A stretch of 64,000 nucleotides of DNA from the NCBI RefSeq assembly GCF_932276165.1, contig NC_064004.1:2056001-2120000 (forward strand), given 5' to 3'. The position numbers and the translations under genes were made by a program. This document shows, in pieces, positions 1 to 10,275 of the stretch; position 1 is the stretch's first letter; each line of letters opens with the position of its first letter. This DNA comes from Plutella xylostella. Taxonomy: Eukaryota > Arthropoda > Insecta > Lepidoptera > Plutellidae. The notes under the pieces were generated by a model. It saw only the letters and a program-made list of their open reading frames with translations. It did no database searches and had not been told where the DNA came from.

Positions 1-480
1 ATACTTTTTACTATTATCTAGTAAGTGATCATAAAAAAGGGGCACAAATTCATTATGCTACTACGGGGTTCTACTAGGCAATAGGCATGGGGAGCCCCGT
101 CTTAATTTTTACTTCTACCACTCCACTGCCTACGGATCCCAAATAACAGAAACGAAACGCGCGGGAGCACGTCTTTATTTCAAAAATAATCTGAATTGAT
201 ATTTAGGATTTAGAAATTAAAGTGCACTATGGCTAAGCATTTAAAATGAGTCAAGTGTAATTAGGTTGAAATTGGATGTTTACGAATTTTGGCGCGTGCC
301 ATGAATTTTGACCTTGAATGCAATTTGTTTGTTTAACTAGGTAGTTACTTATCTTTTTACTTTCTTCGTACTTTCGATTTACTTACCTAAACCTACTTTG
401 TATTTTATTTTCAAAAAATTCTTAATGAGAAACATACCTATTTATTAGTATTTATTTGGCTAACAAATTACAATTATTTT
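1..480. other. AT-rich stretch, no gene seen
   Basis: AT-rich sequence with no convincing ORF, splice pattern or terminal repeats. It could be intron or upstream sequence of gene A, but nothing visible supports that. Confidence 0.4.
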
Positions 481-500
481 AAGTTATATGTATTATACTT

Positions 501-589
501 GTTTCACGGGGAAAGACATCTGACAGAACCCTTATTACACTCGAATAAGGGTAGTTTTTGTTTGTATCAGATGATTTTCCCCGTGAAAC
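501..589. repeat. Short hairpin / MITE-like element
   Basis: The left arm GTTTCACGGGGAAAGACATC is mirrored by a near-exact complement ending at 589, and a second inner stem surrounds AATAAGGGT. The whole unit is about 90 bp and folds back on itself. No transposase is present. A tiny TIR element is the likeliest explanation. Confidence 0.55.
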
Positions 590-967
590 TAGGTATCTAG
601 TATAGTACTTATAAAAATATAAGTACTTAACTACGTAAACGATCGATAGTGTAAACCATTTTATAATACTTAAGTAGTTTATGTACCCTATACAAGTCGA
701 GCAAAAAAGCGGCATACTTATTTACATCAGCTTTACAACATTATCTAGATGTAGATTTAGATGAATGTGTGTAAAAATGTACCATTCAAACATCTCTTTC
801 ACATTACTCTTCTACTCTTCTTTCATTTCAATCATAGGGAAAGGGAACTATGAATTGATGCACAAAGATAAGAAGATAACAAAGAGGGATGTGAATCTTT
901 GTGTGAAAAGAAATGTATCTTTCTTTTCTTTTCAGTGATGCATTTTTCGCAAGTCTATTATGATAAG
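590..967. other. No gene seen
   Basis: AT-rich, with pyrimidine-rich and purine-rich runs (780-920) that are weakly self-complementary. No coding signal was found. Confidence 0.35.
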
Positions 968-2311
968 TTAAATTTCCCCATATTTAGGTTTTATTTTTTT
1001 GTCGGCAACATCTATGGTTTGAGTGAGAAAGAGAATAGTGCACACGGCGATTGCGAATCTATTTGTAGTTGATCTGAGCAAGGAGTGATGTTTCTTATGA
1101 CAGATGCGACATGTTGTTCTTTGTTTGCATTGATATACATTGTGACTTGGTATTACACAGTTGAAACATAGATTGTTTTTCTTCACAAATTCTTGTCTAT
1201 GCTCAACTGTTTGTTTTGCAAATTCTTTACAATGGTACATGTAGTGGTCTCCGTTGCAATACACACATGATCTTGAGTTTACCTTTGCATGTGCAATTTG
1301 ACATGTATCTTCTTCACCTTCTTCAGCCACGGTGTGGAAAGATTTGTGTGTCTGGGGTCTTTCCCTCACAGACGATGGCTCGGAAGTGATTAATTCGAGT
1401 GTTCTAAACTTTGTCTCAAGAAATTTTTGCAGATCTCTCCACGTAGCCATCTTGTCTGAGTCTTCGTTATGTGAGTGTTCCTCCCAGCTTTTCAGTGACT
1501 CGGCGTCCATCTTCTGAGATACTAAGAACACTATGATTGGGTCCCAGGAATCAGTAGCTATCTTTAGATTATTTAGGCTGTTTAGGCATTCAGTCGTAGT
1601 ATCCAACAGTGTTTTTATCTGACTCGCTGACTGGTTGGTAACTTTCTTTTGGCTAAATAATCGTTTCAGTATAGAATTCGCAATCATCTTTTTGTTTCCG
1701 AAGCGCCCTTTTAGTATTTCCCATGCCTGTGTATAGTTGCTATCTGATATTTGTATGTGGCGTAGCAACATCTCCGCCTCTCCGGCAACACTTGTTTTCA
1801 AGTAATGTAGTTTTTGTACATCGCTCAGTGATGTATTGTGAACAAGTGCTGTGAATAGGTCTTGGTATGTAGGCCAATCTTCATATTTACCGGAAAATGT
1901 AGGAAGTTGTATTTTCGGTAGTGTGGCAAAGGACATTGGACTATGTGGTACCTGTGCTGCTGTAGTTGTAGTTGTTTCATTTGTTGGTTGCGGTAGTGAC
2001 CGTTGTGTGAGACAATCGGTAAGGTCTGCTTGTAAATCAAGGTATATGTCTTGAATCTTGAAGTATTCTTCGTTCACAAAGTACTCGATGTCTTTCCTGT
2101 CCTCCCGCGGCGTGCACTTTGTGAGATTCTGAAATGCTTCTTTGTATGTACCCCAGTATTGTTCATTATTTTTTAACCTTGTTGTTATGTACCCTTCCGT
2201 TAGTCTTTGTTTCGGGCATTTTTTAAAGTTGACTAGTTCTCTTTGAATTATATGAGCCGTTTGATCCAATGTATTTAAGTATTCACTTTGTTCTTTGTTC
2301 AGTAATGCCAT
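968..2311 (-). CDS. BEL/Pao-type Gag polyprotein, isolated intact ORF
   Basis: An uninterrupted 447-codon frame. The N-terminal third is helical and polar. From about residue 130 comes the Gag_p/DUF1759-type region typical of BEL/Pao elements (LPKIQLPTFSGKYEDWPTY). It is followed by a zinc-knuckle block: CVYCNGDHYMYHC, CFNCVIPSHNVYQC and a third, partial CRICHKKHH. In a complete element the protease should follow in frame. Here the protein instead runs into about 35 unrelated residues and stops, so protease, reverse transcriptase and integrase are absent. The start is the ATG at 2311, just inside a BEL-like leader on the same strand. The element is therefore internally deleted or truncated, yet the gag frame has no stop or frameshift. 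That could mean youth, trans-mobilisation or domestication. The family call is firm; current function is unknown. Confidence 0.85.
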   Translation of the reverse strand: MALLNKEQSEYLNTLDQTAHIIQRELVNFKKCPKQRLTEGYITTRLKNNEQYWGTYKEAFQNLTKCTPREDRKDIEYFVNEEYFKIQDIYLDLQADLTDCLTQRSLPQPTNETTTTTAAQVPHSPMSFATLPKIQLPTFSGKYEDWPTYQDLFTALVHNTSLSDVQKLHYLKTSVAGEAEMLLRHIQISDSNYTQAWEILKGRFGNKKMIANSILKRLFSQKKVTNQSASQIKTLLDTTTECLNSLNNLKIATDSWDPIIVFLVSQKMDAESLKSWEEHSHNEDSDKMATWRDLQKFLETKFRTLELITSEPSSVRERPQTHKSFHTVAEEGEEDTCQIAHAKVNSRSCVYCNGDHYMYHCKEFAKQTVEHRQEFVKKNNLCFNCVIPSHNVYQCKQRTTCRICHKKHHSLLRSTTNRFAIAVCTILFLTQTIDVADKKIKPKYGEI

Positions 2312-2450
2312 TTTTCACACTGAAATTTGCCAACTGTCACTAGTGCACTTTTCCAATTTATTTAGTGTAAATTGATTAATCCGGTCGTAAGGACCATTAT
2401 GTTTGTTGTATTTCGTGGTCTTAATTTCCTAAATAAATTGGAATTGTTAT
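2312..2450 (-). mobile_element. BEL/Pao leader, primer-binding site and LTR edge
   Basis: Read on the minus strand, 2396-2381 is TGGTCCTTACGACCGG. It resembles the primer-binding region of the complete BEL element at 54953 (TTGGTCCTACGAGACGG). Just upstream the sequence ends in ACA (2402-2400), as BEL LTRs do. The outer limit of the LTR was not found, and no matching 3' LTR was recognised left of position 968. Confidence 0.5.
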
Positions 2451-2559
2451 ATTGAAACACGTTTTACTTATTTTGCTGTTTTATTTTCTCAACTTCACTT
2501 TTGACACAGTAATTTCTTCTTTTTATACCATAGTGAATCGGACAAGTATGGACATGGTT

Positions 2560-2745
2560 ACCCTACAATTCAGTAATAGTACGATGCGGCTAAACGTGGG
2601 CCGCCGTATTGAAGAACGTATTGAAATGACAATCCGGCTAAACGTTGATACGCCGCATTACAAAGCGGCCCTGTGTTGTAATGCGGCCAGCCGTAATGTA
2701 ATACGGCGGATTATACGATCCGGCTGCGACATATGCCCATAGAAC
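2560..2745. repeat. GC-rich patch of CCGGCTAAACG / GCCGCATTAC words
   Basis: A GC-rich patch in AT-rich surroundings with recurrent words such as CGGCTAAACGT, and a perfect stem between GCCGCATTACA and TGTAATGCGGC. It looks like part of a TIR element or of the BEL LTR. It encodes nothing recognisable. Confidence 0.35.
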
Positions 2746-2867
2746 TGAACGTGCGTCGGCGCGACTGGCGCGAGTCATTAATCTGAGCCGTGAAAAACGA
2801 GACTATGACGTCACACTAAGCGCCAAAATGAAGCGCATTTAAAGTGGTCGTGTCGGTTGTCTATTGC

Positions 2868-3004
2868 CGAGTTGCAGAAAGGGACTTTAAGCTAATGTGG
2901 ACATTAAATCTATGTCTGTCTCTTTCTGTCCGTATACTGTCAAAGCAAGGCAACTATACATTTAATGCCGACATTAACTTAAAGATCCTTTCTGCAACTC
3001 AGTG
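2868..3004. repeat. MITE with CGAGTTGCAGAAAGG ends
   Basis: The left end GAGTTGCAGAAAGGGACTTT is mirrored by ATCCTTTCTGCAACTC at the right end, about 135 bp apart. The same end word flanks the much larger element at 34343-36723, so this is probably its short deletion derivative. Confidence 0.6.
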
Positions 3005-3485
3005 TATGTCTGTTCTTAATTTTTTTTAAATATTTTTTTTCTTTGAATATTTACATTATTTTTACTATTACTTAACTATAAAGTGATGTAAACTATTGAA
3101 TAAAATTACCTATAAAAACACATGCATAACTATAACTACAGTGCGACAAACTTATCTGTTCCGGTGAGAGCTCACGTAAATGTCTAATATTTCATAATTC
3201 TTTAAGATGTTAAGTTTTTCCTTAAGAGGAGAGTAGGTATACCTTCGCGATTCTAGCGAAATAGGTATTTAGGAAAACATTTGTTATCGCTTGTACTCTC
3301 ATGCCCCTAGCACAGGTGCGGTAGAGATGCACTACAGCTCGCGACTGACAATAGGTGCTTTTTACTGTAGGTAACTAGTAGCTATGCAGATTATGTAAAG
3401 TACCCACTTATTACTTCCATGATGTAAACACTACAGTAACTAACTACGTACTTACTTACTTATTTAGTGCTAATTTATTTTATTG
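3005..3485. other. No gene seen; possible intron of gene A
   Basis: AT-rich, without exon-like signals. It ends in the duplicated polypyrimidine/AG stretch that precedes the glycine-rich exons. Confidence 0.35.
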
Positions 3486-3488
3486 CAG

Positions 3489-4040
3489 AAGGAGGAGCGG
3501 GCGCGTGCCCACGCTAACTAGGTACTTACTTATTTGGTGCTAATTTATTTTATTGCAGAAGGAGGAGCGGGGGCGGGGGCAGGAGCGGGAGCTGGCGCTG
3601 GCGGCTACGGTGGCGCTGCCGGCTACGGTGGCGTTGGCGTCGCGGCGGGGGTATAAACTGATAATGCCGGTGCGTATTCCGTACCCTTCAGCGCTACATT
3701 TTTAAATCAACAATCTGTAGTAAGCGACTTTATGCCACTTCAATAAGCTACCTAAAACGCGATTCAGAGAATAATACTTACTTAATAAATAACTTACTAC
3801 ACCCTGTAAGTATATATCTTTAAGTTAGTAGGTAGTACCTACCTATCTACGTCATGTTTTTAAAGACTCATTTTTTTGTAGGTTTTGATGGCAATGCAGG
3901 CGCTGGCGTTGGCGCTGACGATGACGGCGGCGGCGAATAATATTTGAAGCACACCCATCTACCCATATCTACTACCTACTTACTATTAATACTTAGAAAA
4001 TATTATATTATTGTACCATGAGTACCTATTATAAAATAAA
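3489..4040 (+). CDS. Gene A: 3' end of a glycine-rich small secreted-protein gene
   Basis: Exon-like segments follow good acceptors (TTTATTTTATTGCAG at 3488 and 3558; TTTTTTTGTAG at 3881). The segment at 3559 reads, after a two-base split codon, as an almost pure Gly/Ala/Tyr run (GAGAGAGAGAGGYGGAAGYG) to a TAA at 3655-3657. The one at 3882-3940 reads GFDGNAGAGVGADDDGGGE and stops at 3938. It is followed by AATAAA at 4035-4040. Acceptor phase 1 matches genes B-D, and GFDGNAG resembles GFDVNSG of gene D. The acceptor and the first 14 exon bases are tandemly duplicated (3460-3502 and 3530-3572); the first copy hits a stop quickly and may be dead. How 3559 joins 3882 is unclear: the obvious donor at 3654 is phase 0 and only a weak one within the Tyr-Gly repeat is phase 1. 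Signal-peptide exons are not visible upstream and may lie outside the window. Function is unknown. Confidence 0.45.
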
Positions 4041-4165
4041 GTAATAACGAAGAAAAAAAATTAAGTACTTAATGTGTTTTTAATATACCTACCTACTTAC
4101 TCATAAATCATAATAACTTAACCAAGGAACATGAATTTAACACAGCAAGTTTGTACTTACTCATA

Positions 4166-4317
4166 ACTACATATTATACAGGGTGTTTGGTGCATCGTTA
4201 GCCAAATAATTGAAATGGTGGATTGGGGGGGTCGTCAGCTATCATCCCAGGCCCCACAAATAGTTCTCAGCCCAACGAAATAAATTATGTCGATTTTTTT
4301 AGTAAAAAAAAAAACAC
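4166..4317. repeat. One end of a TIR element (ACAGGGTGTTTGGTGCATCG)
   Basis: It begins with an ACAGGGTG-type end, common to many arthropod TIR transposons, and runs into a SINE. The matching right end was not found, so this is a solo end or an interrupted copy. Confidence 0.35.
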
Positions 4318-4566
4318 GCACTCACGCTTTGTACTAATGTACTCCCTTGCGGGGTAGGCAGAGGTGCATTGCTGCACCCACTTTTCGCCAGAGTGTTATG
4401 TTAGTCCCAATGTAATAGGGGGCGGGCCTATTGCCATTTTACGGGCACATCCAAGACCCGAGAACAAATATCTGTGTTTAAACAAATATCTGCCCCAGCC
4501 GGGAATCGAACCCGGGACCATCGGCTCAGTAGTCAGGGTCACTAACCACTACGCCATTCGGTCTTC
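4318..4566 (-). mobile_element. SINE-A copy (tRNA-derived head)
   Basis: On the minus strand the head carries a polymerase III box A (TGGCGTAGTGGTTAGTGAC) and box B (GGGTTCGATTCCCGG). The body is shared with the copies at 25051 (plus) and 33718 (minus). No tRNA cloverleaf is maintained beyond the head, so this is a SINE and not a tRNA gene. Confidence 0.8.
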
Positions 4567-4681
4567 AAGAAAATCAACAAAATTACTATTCGTACTAGAT
4601 AATAAACAATGGCAATCGTCATTAAATTTCTATGAATTTCGAAGGTCATTATTTGGAGCACAATTCAAAGGGTGTAAGTAG

Positions 4682-6463
4682 GTAAACTACCCTATTGTTG
4701 ACACCCCTCCATTTATTGACACAGCGCGGAATAATTAAAGAAAACAAGACAACGCTTCGTTCTATTTAGTTATATTTATCTTTGAATGCAGCAGTAATAG
4801 TTATTCTGTAATGGTAACACTCGGCAGTCATTTTTACAGCAATGGTTGACCAATAAAACATAGACAATTCGTGCCTCCGCGTTGCTTCTTTAAATTCCGC
4901 CATCTTGGATCGCTTTTTGCAAAGGACAGTGGCTACTTTAGGAATAAATTTGCTAGTATTCCTTAAAAAAAATGGTTAAATTTGTTATTTGGACTGAAAA
5001 GGGGACAAAATTCCTTTTCCATTTTTTACCTCAAAAACCACTTATTTTCGGTTTTAACTTCGAATTTAGGTGGTGTCAATTATAGGTAGCACTTTTGGTA
5101 TATTTTCCTAATATTGACATATTGGGTCAGTAATTGGAAGGAATGTTTTTTGTTTTCATGCTAATATTTTAGCTTTTTTCCGGTAGTATATCCTATAATG
5201 ATCACGTTGACACTATTTAATCATTTATCCCACACGAATTTCCAATTCATGACACAGTGTCAATACAGTGAAATCCAATTATCGACATAGTGTCAGTAAT
5301 CTATTTCCCTATTATTGACATGTCTATATATAGGCAAAGTGTCAATAATTACGCTCATAAACGATAAATATTTTTATGGGAGCTTACCATAAAAGTGGCA
5401 GTGAGAAGTGAAGCAGAAAAAAAACTTTTTCTGCTTCACTTCTCACTGCCTTTCTGCAACCTATATGAAGTCGTCTGACTATCAGGTGGCCAGTGGGTAG
5501 AGCAGTTGGCCTGCCAACTGCTCTACGTCCACCTGTCATCATTTTGCCTGGCCAAAAGTGTCCTGCACACTTCCCACCCAGCTGAATCCACCAATAAACT
5601 GGAGATATCAGAGGCATATTCATGATTCTTCATCAAAATAAAGATGCGACAAAGCTACACCACACTTTTTCTTTGGCCTTTCTCTTCCAGCAAGTACTTA
5701 CCAGGTCTAAGATCAGCCTCGGTCCTGACGGCCAAAAAGCATGCTATGTCACGCTTGCCTGTTCGTTACCTCCACTCGAGAACTCGATTACTCCAACTGT
5801 CTTTCTTATTGGGTGGCTGGCCTATTGGCATCTCACATTGGATCTCTGATGGATTGATTACACCAGTTCAGTCCGCATTACGACTTTATATCGGTGGACC
5901 TGTTAGCCCAGCTGTGACCACGTTTCTGAACCATATGGCATCAGCAGCAGGACGCAATAGCTGGAACCTTTGAGATATGACCAGGAGATCATGAGACGAA
6001 GCAGCCTAACTCAGTGGGACTAATAAGCATTAGCATTAGATGCAGTATATATGGTATGTCAGATAACTAGCTGATGACTTATGGTATGTGACACGTATGG
6101 TGTTTCAATATATCACCGTGATATACCAAATAGAGAACCGGACCCATGGTACCCTCCCAAAGGTTAAATTCCTGTTTAAAAAGGTTTTTATTACCTAATA
6201 TCAAGCATGTCAATAATTGGTACAGGAGGTGTCATAAATTGGAAAACCCGTGTCAATAATTGGGAAATAGGGGTTCTTTCAAATTTATAGCTGATAATAA
6301 AAAACTAAGACTATAGGGTCATTGTTTTGTCAAAAATATTATAAATGAATATACACCTGAGACCGCTACGGAAAAAATACCACAATACTAATATTTTATG
6401 CGTATTTATGGCCAGTTTTGCAGGCGACTCGTCTTAAAGTGTCAATAATTGGGTAGTTTACCC
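4682..6463. mobile_element. TIR element with reiterated TGTCAATAATTGGG words
   Basis: The ends match as inverted repeats: GTAAACTACCCTATTGTTG on the left, and on the right its mirror ending in GGGTAGTTTACC. The inner part of the TIR, roughly TGTCAATAATTGGG, recurs in both orientations at about 4725, 5075, 5275, 5320, 5338, 6207, 6253 and 6436. Such arrays are usual for transposase-binding sites. A less AT-rich core (5380-6020) has a fragmentary frame at 5644-5973 without a recognisable domain. No superfamily can be assigned. Confidence 0.65.
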
Positions 6464-7118
6464 TACCTATTCATGCCTAAACGGCTTCTCTAATGAAAAT
6501 GTATTTTTAATTCCATTCTGGCGCAAACGTTTCATAATTATTTTTCAGCACTGTATCTGCTGAAACTACTTAGACTGACTGGTTAAGATGCAGACGTGCC
6601 GTTTTCACAATTCCATTTTGAATAATCTTCAACTGTTTTATGGATCTTTCAGTTAGTTATGTAACTAGTTACCAAGTAAAAATGACTTGTGTCATGCTCG
6701 TACTCGCATCTGATTTAGGAGCTCTCTGGCCTCTAGCTGATGGCTAGGACTGGTAAGGTGAAGTGCGGTAATTGCAACTAAATATATTGAAGTCGTAACT
6801 TCATCATCTGATAATTCTTTATATATAAGGAAATAGTATTACTGTAAAATCATGCCAAAGTCAAAATTTTATGTAGATTTTATTCTACTATCATGACAAA
6901 GAAAAACTCTGAAGAATAAAGAGCTATTGCCAAAAGTTCCGGCAAAGGCAGAAATAGTTGCAATTACCCCTCCTGGCGGGTAATTGCAACTAATCGTTTT
7001 ATCTCCATAGTCGGTTAGAGCATAACCAGAGAGTAGTGGTTGAATTTTGACACATCTGTCATGAATTTTATATGGAGATGACGTTTAATTTATAAATCAA
7101 TCCCTGTCGGTTAGATAA
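6464..7118. repeat. Repeat with GGTAATTGCAACTA words
   Basis: GGTAATTGCAACTA appears at about 6768 and 6980, with its complement TAGTTGCAATTACC at 6953. This is another small element of the reiterated-word type. A separate inverted pair (TAGTCGGTTAGA at 7004 and TAACCGACTA at 7476) is split by the Harbinger MITE. No gene. Confidence 0.4.
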
Positions 7119-7475
7119 GGGGCCGTCCATTAATCACGTGAGGTTGTTTTTCTCATTTTTTGACCCCCCCCTCCCCCCTGGTGATATTTGGTGAGGTTTG
7201 GGACCAACCCCCCCTCCCCCCCCCTGGATCACGTGTATTTTTTTGGAAATCTATGTAAAGGGAATTTTTGACTAGAAAAAATATAGGTCATACTACAAAT
7301 CGTTAAAATTTTTGCGCCATCCAAAATATCGGTTCAGAAATACGTAATTTTTGGCAAAAAATTAATACACGTGATGTCTAACGAGAACCCCCCCTCCCCC
7401 CTCGTGATGTTTCGTGAGGTTTTCAGTACCCCCTCCCCCCCCCCTTTGAGCCTCACGTGATTAATGGACGGCCCC
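7119..7475. mobile_element. Harbinger-type MITE, copy 1
   Basis: TIRs begin GGGGCCGTCCATTAATCACG and are perfectly mirrored at the right end. The element is flanked by TAA on both sides (7116-7118, 7476-7478), the TWA-type 3-bp duplication of PIF/Harbinger. The interior holds several cytosine runs. It shares structure and sequence with 61799-62088. Confidence 0.85.
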
Positions 7476-7612
7476 TAACCGACTATGGAGAAATTGGCAC
7501 TAAGCCTTACTCTGCCTCATGAAATACGACAAATCAAGGTTTATTACGGCAAAACTGGGAAATAAAACGACTTATTTAGGTAGGTACTTATTTATAAAAT
7601 CCGACACTTTAT

Positions 7613-7750
7613 CCTGCAAGTTGGGTGACGACTTGCGAAAGTTGACTGGTAATGATTGGATGCAAAAAGCTAGATTGCATCCAGTCGCGTGCTTTTGGGA
7701 AGCGTCTACGTTCAGCAGTGGACTGCTATTCGCTGATGATGATGTTATGT
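7613..7750 (+). mobile_element. RTE LINE 3'-end fragment (degenerate)
   Basis: Translates as a decayed version of the conserved RTE C-terminus (GDDLRKLTGNDWMQKARLH) followed by GATGATGATG, the usual RTE tail. It carries stops and indels. No other part of the LINE is present. Confidence 0.7.
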
Positions 7751-8020
7751 AAGTATCTTATTTGTGCACAAATAAAGAATATATACCTACCCATGGGTTA
7801 CATGAGGTTGCACGGATAACGGACATACTACACATTAGAGACATAAGTAAAAATAAGTAATATAAGTATTCAAGATGCTAAACATTTATTTTTTACTTAG
7901 GTATTTAAAAGTAATTACTTTTACATAATAAATCATAGATGGCGTTGAGATGGCAATCGATAGTAGAGATTTGTTCTCACATTAACAACTTTGCCTCTTC
8001 ATTGCACCGCTCTATAGTTA
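7751..8020. other. 3' flank of gene B
   Basis: AT-rich sequence holding the polyadenylation signal of gene B. No further gene. Confidence 0.4.
7885..7890 (-). terminator. Polyadenylation signal of gene B
   Basis: AATAAA on the minus strand about 140 bp past the stop codon at 8028. Its position fits the end of the terminal exon. Confidence 0.55.
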
Positions 8021-8027
8021 TACAAAT

Positions 8028-10164
8028 CTAGTTTCCACATGCTGAACAATGATCTTCATTCATGACATTAGGTACGGTGTTGGTGCCTGTTTCTCCTGCT
8101 CCTGTTCCTTTTTGTACTACTGCTCCTAAATTTGCTCCTACATTTGCTTTTATTTCTGCTCCTGTTTTTACTCCTGTTTCTGCTCCGGTTTTTGTTGTTT
8201 CTATTGCCTGATTTGCTGCCTCTGCTCCTAGTTGTAGCGCTACATTTGCTCCTGCTCCTACTCCTGCTGATCCTCCTAGTCCTGGTAGAGTGGGTCTACC
8301 TGTGGAAGACATTAATGAGCATTAATATTCTCATTCAGCGTGGGACGCCCTCTTGTCCTCTGGACCGACGACCTTAGGGGGTAGCTGTAGTGGCTGGATG
8401 AGGAAGGCCGAGGACCGAGTGTTGTGGCGCTCCTTGGGAGAGGCCTATGTCCAGCAGTGGATGATTATTGGATGATGATGATGATGATGATTAATAATAT
8501 TCTCGCGATACAAGCTGCGCCTAGTGTGAGTGAATTAAATAGAAATGGCAATATGCGACCTAGAGTCAATATATTTGCTGGCAAATCTACTATTCTGCGG
8601 GTACAATAATATTCTGCAAACGAAGTTTTTATAATTATGTAATGAACTCAAATTTTTTGGCAATCCATCTATTATTTTAGATTTTGGTATTGATATTATT
8701 TGCTAATTCCTACCACAGGACACTTTTTATTTATTTGAGGATCAAAATATTTTGTTGCGGTTGATCTATTAATTTGCTGATACAAGTTGATCTAAAAATA
8801 AACTTTGCTGGCAAGAAATATAGTTCCCATTTGGATATACATACAATGACTGTGCAAATTTAAACACAATCATTTGCATTATTTTTTAGTTAAGTAAACC
8901 ATAAAATATGAGAACACAGTGGTTAAAATAATGTTTTAAGTTACTACGTGTTCACAGTGGCTTGCGAGCCACTGTGTTCTTTTCCGAAATCAGCTACTGG
9001 ATTGAAATCAAGATCAAATCAAACGCATAGATAGACGAATTGAATTATAAGATTTATCAGTGAATACTAAGTAGATTAGAGTCACTTTTAAAAGAAAACA
9101 ACAGTAATTAAGAATCTCACACCAGTTTAGTTAAAAAAAGTTAAACATACTTGAGAATGTAAATCCGGCCGGGTAAAGAACAGAACGACCCTACTTCTAT
9201 TATCTTTTCCAGCACTAATTCTATTAAACTAAGTCATTGACTTTCGATATTTTGATAATTCAATATCGTGATTTACGGGATGTAGTAGAAAAATACGACA
9301 ATTTGTACATTTACAATATACTTTAATGTATTATTTAATGAGATAATATTAGGAGAAACAAGATTATACCTATACGAACAATTTGAGCAAACGAGATTTA
9401 CGTGTTTCAAGATTGTACCAAAAGAGTTTTAGGCGAAACGAGCCTTATGCCACGTAAGAGTTGGCAAAGTGATGATTCGACCAAAAAAGTTTAGACCTTA
9501 CGAGTTATGCGAAACGAGATTTGGGCAATAAAGATTAGGCGAGATGAGGGGAACCCAGATATCTGTTATTAGACTAGCTAAATAAATAGATAGCTGTCCC
9601 GGCCAAAAACAAACTTACCCTGAACTTCAAGTAAAAGGCAGCCAATCTGGAAAAAAATAATTTAAATGAGATAAAGATTTAAAAAATAAAAAAGTCCCTA
9701 CGGTAGGTATACCTACCTAAATATCGGTAAAAACAATGATTTCAAAAGGATATATTTTCAAAAGGCAGTAATATATATGTCAATGGGTAAAAAAAAAACA
9801 AATCTTTGTTTTGTAAATCTAACTTATAAATATATTTTTAACAGTAAGTAATAAATATCAATCCTTACTAGGTAACTATTTAAAAAAAAAAAAACCACCA
9901 AAAAAGTTATTTAAATATAGCTTGTTTTTTTAATTTTCGTTTAATTTTAAGCATAACATTTTGCCAAAAAAAAACATAAAATTAAATACCTAAGAAATTG
10001 ATAATTTTTGTATAATGCATTATAGGGTTCAATGGACTGAAAAATGTCTTCCTCTATCACCTCCTGAAAGGATCAGGTCTACTTACCAATAACCCTCTGT
10101 ATACCCAGGTATTTAGTTGAAAACTTACCAGAACCAAAGCGAAAGATGTACGGAGTAACTTCAT
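8028..10164 (-). CDS. Gene B: small secreted Gly/Ala/Thr-rich protein, 3 exons
   Basis: Exon 1 is 10164-10129 (MKLLRTSFALVL, donor GTAAGT, phase 0). Exon 2 is 9646-9619 (IGCLLLEVQ plus one base, acceptor TTTTTTTCCAG, donor GTAAGT). Exon 3 is 8299-8028 (acceptor TTCCACAG, phase 1, ending CSACGN and a TAG). Spliced, they give one 111-residue frame. The first 22 residues form a textbook signal peptide ending near EVQG. The mature part is low complexity, rich in Gly, Ala and Thr, with loose GAETG/GANVG-like repeats and two C-terminal cysteines. Exon 2 is homologous to exon 2 of gene D (VGCILLEVVR), and phases agree across the family. A TATA box lies about 112 bp upstream of the ATG. An RTE 3' fragment sits in intron 2. 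The protein is presumably exported; its function is unknown. Splice sites are inferred from sequence only. Confidence 0.72.
8330..8493 (+). mobile_element. RTE LINE 3'-end fragment in gene B intron 2
   Basis: Matches the RTE terminus (WMRKAEDRVLWRSLGEAYVQ with one indel) and ends in (GAT)n. It is flanked by near-identical ATTAATATTCTC-like sequence (about 8321 and 8492), a likely target-site duplication. A 5'-truncated retro-insertion. Confidence 0.75.
8494..9369. other. Gene B intron 2, no exon recognised
   Basis: AT-rich sequence with a 15-bp hairpin around GTGGCTTGCGAGCCAC (8955-8975). I looked for additional phase-1 mini-exons on the minus strand and saw none with both splice sites. Confidence 0.35.
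9370..9560. repeat. Phrase-like repeat of GCGAAACGAG / TATGCGAAACGAG words
   Basis: Permuted short words (AGGCGAAACGAG, TTATGCGAAACGAG, GACCAAAA, GGCAA) are strung together without fixed order. Similar blocks lie at 28670-28745, 41620-41830 and 50155-50260. Repeat class unknown. Confidence 0.45.
9885..10110 (-). repeat. End of the ACAGGGTTATTGGTAAG fold-back family
   Basis: On the minus strand it begins near GGTTATTGGTAAGTAGACC and continues as the arm of the fold-back element at 30394-31679. It lies in intron 1 of gene B, between exon 1 and exon 2. Confidence 0.6.
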
Positions 10165-10275
10165 TTTCACTGTTTTTATTTAAGAATTATTAATAAAGTA
10201 AGTAAGTACTCCAAGCACTATATTTCCTAACAAGATTGAAGCTGTAAGTATAGTAAAATATTTATATGAATACTT

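Noticed and set aside
2452..2742. 96-codon frame with a hydrophobic N-terminus like a signal peptide
   Set aside because: It crosses the BEL LTR edge and a repeat patch; the hydrophobic start is AT-rich chance sequence.
5644..5973. 109-codon frame inside a TIR element
   Set aside because: No transposase or other motif recognised. Left as an observation on the element core and not annotated as a gene.
8132..8377. Leucine-rich 81-codon plus-strand frame
   Set aside because: It is the antisense of the Gly/Ala/Thr-rich last exon of gene B; poly-Leu arises from complementary codons and has no start or splice support.
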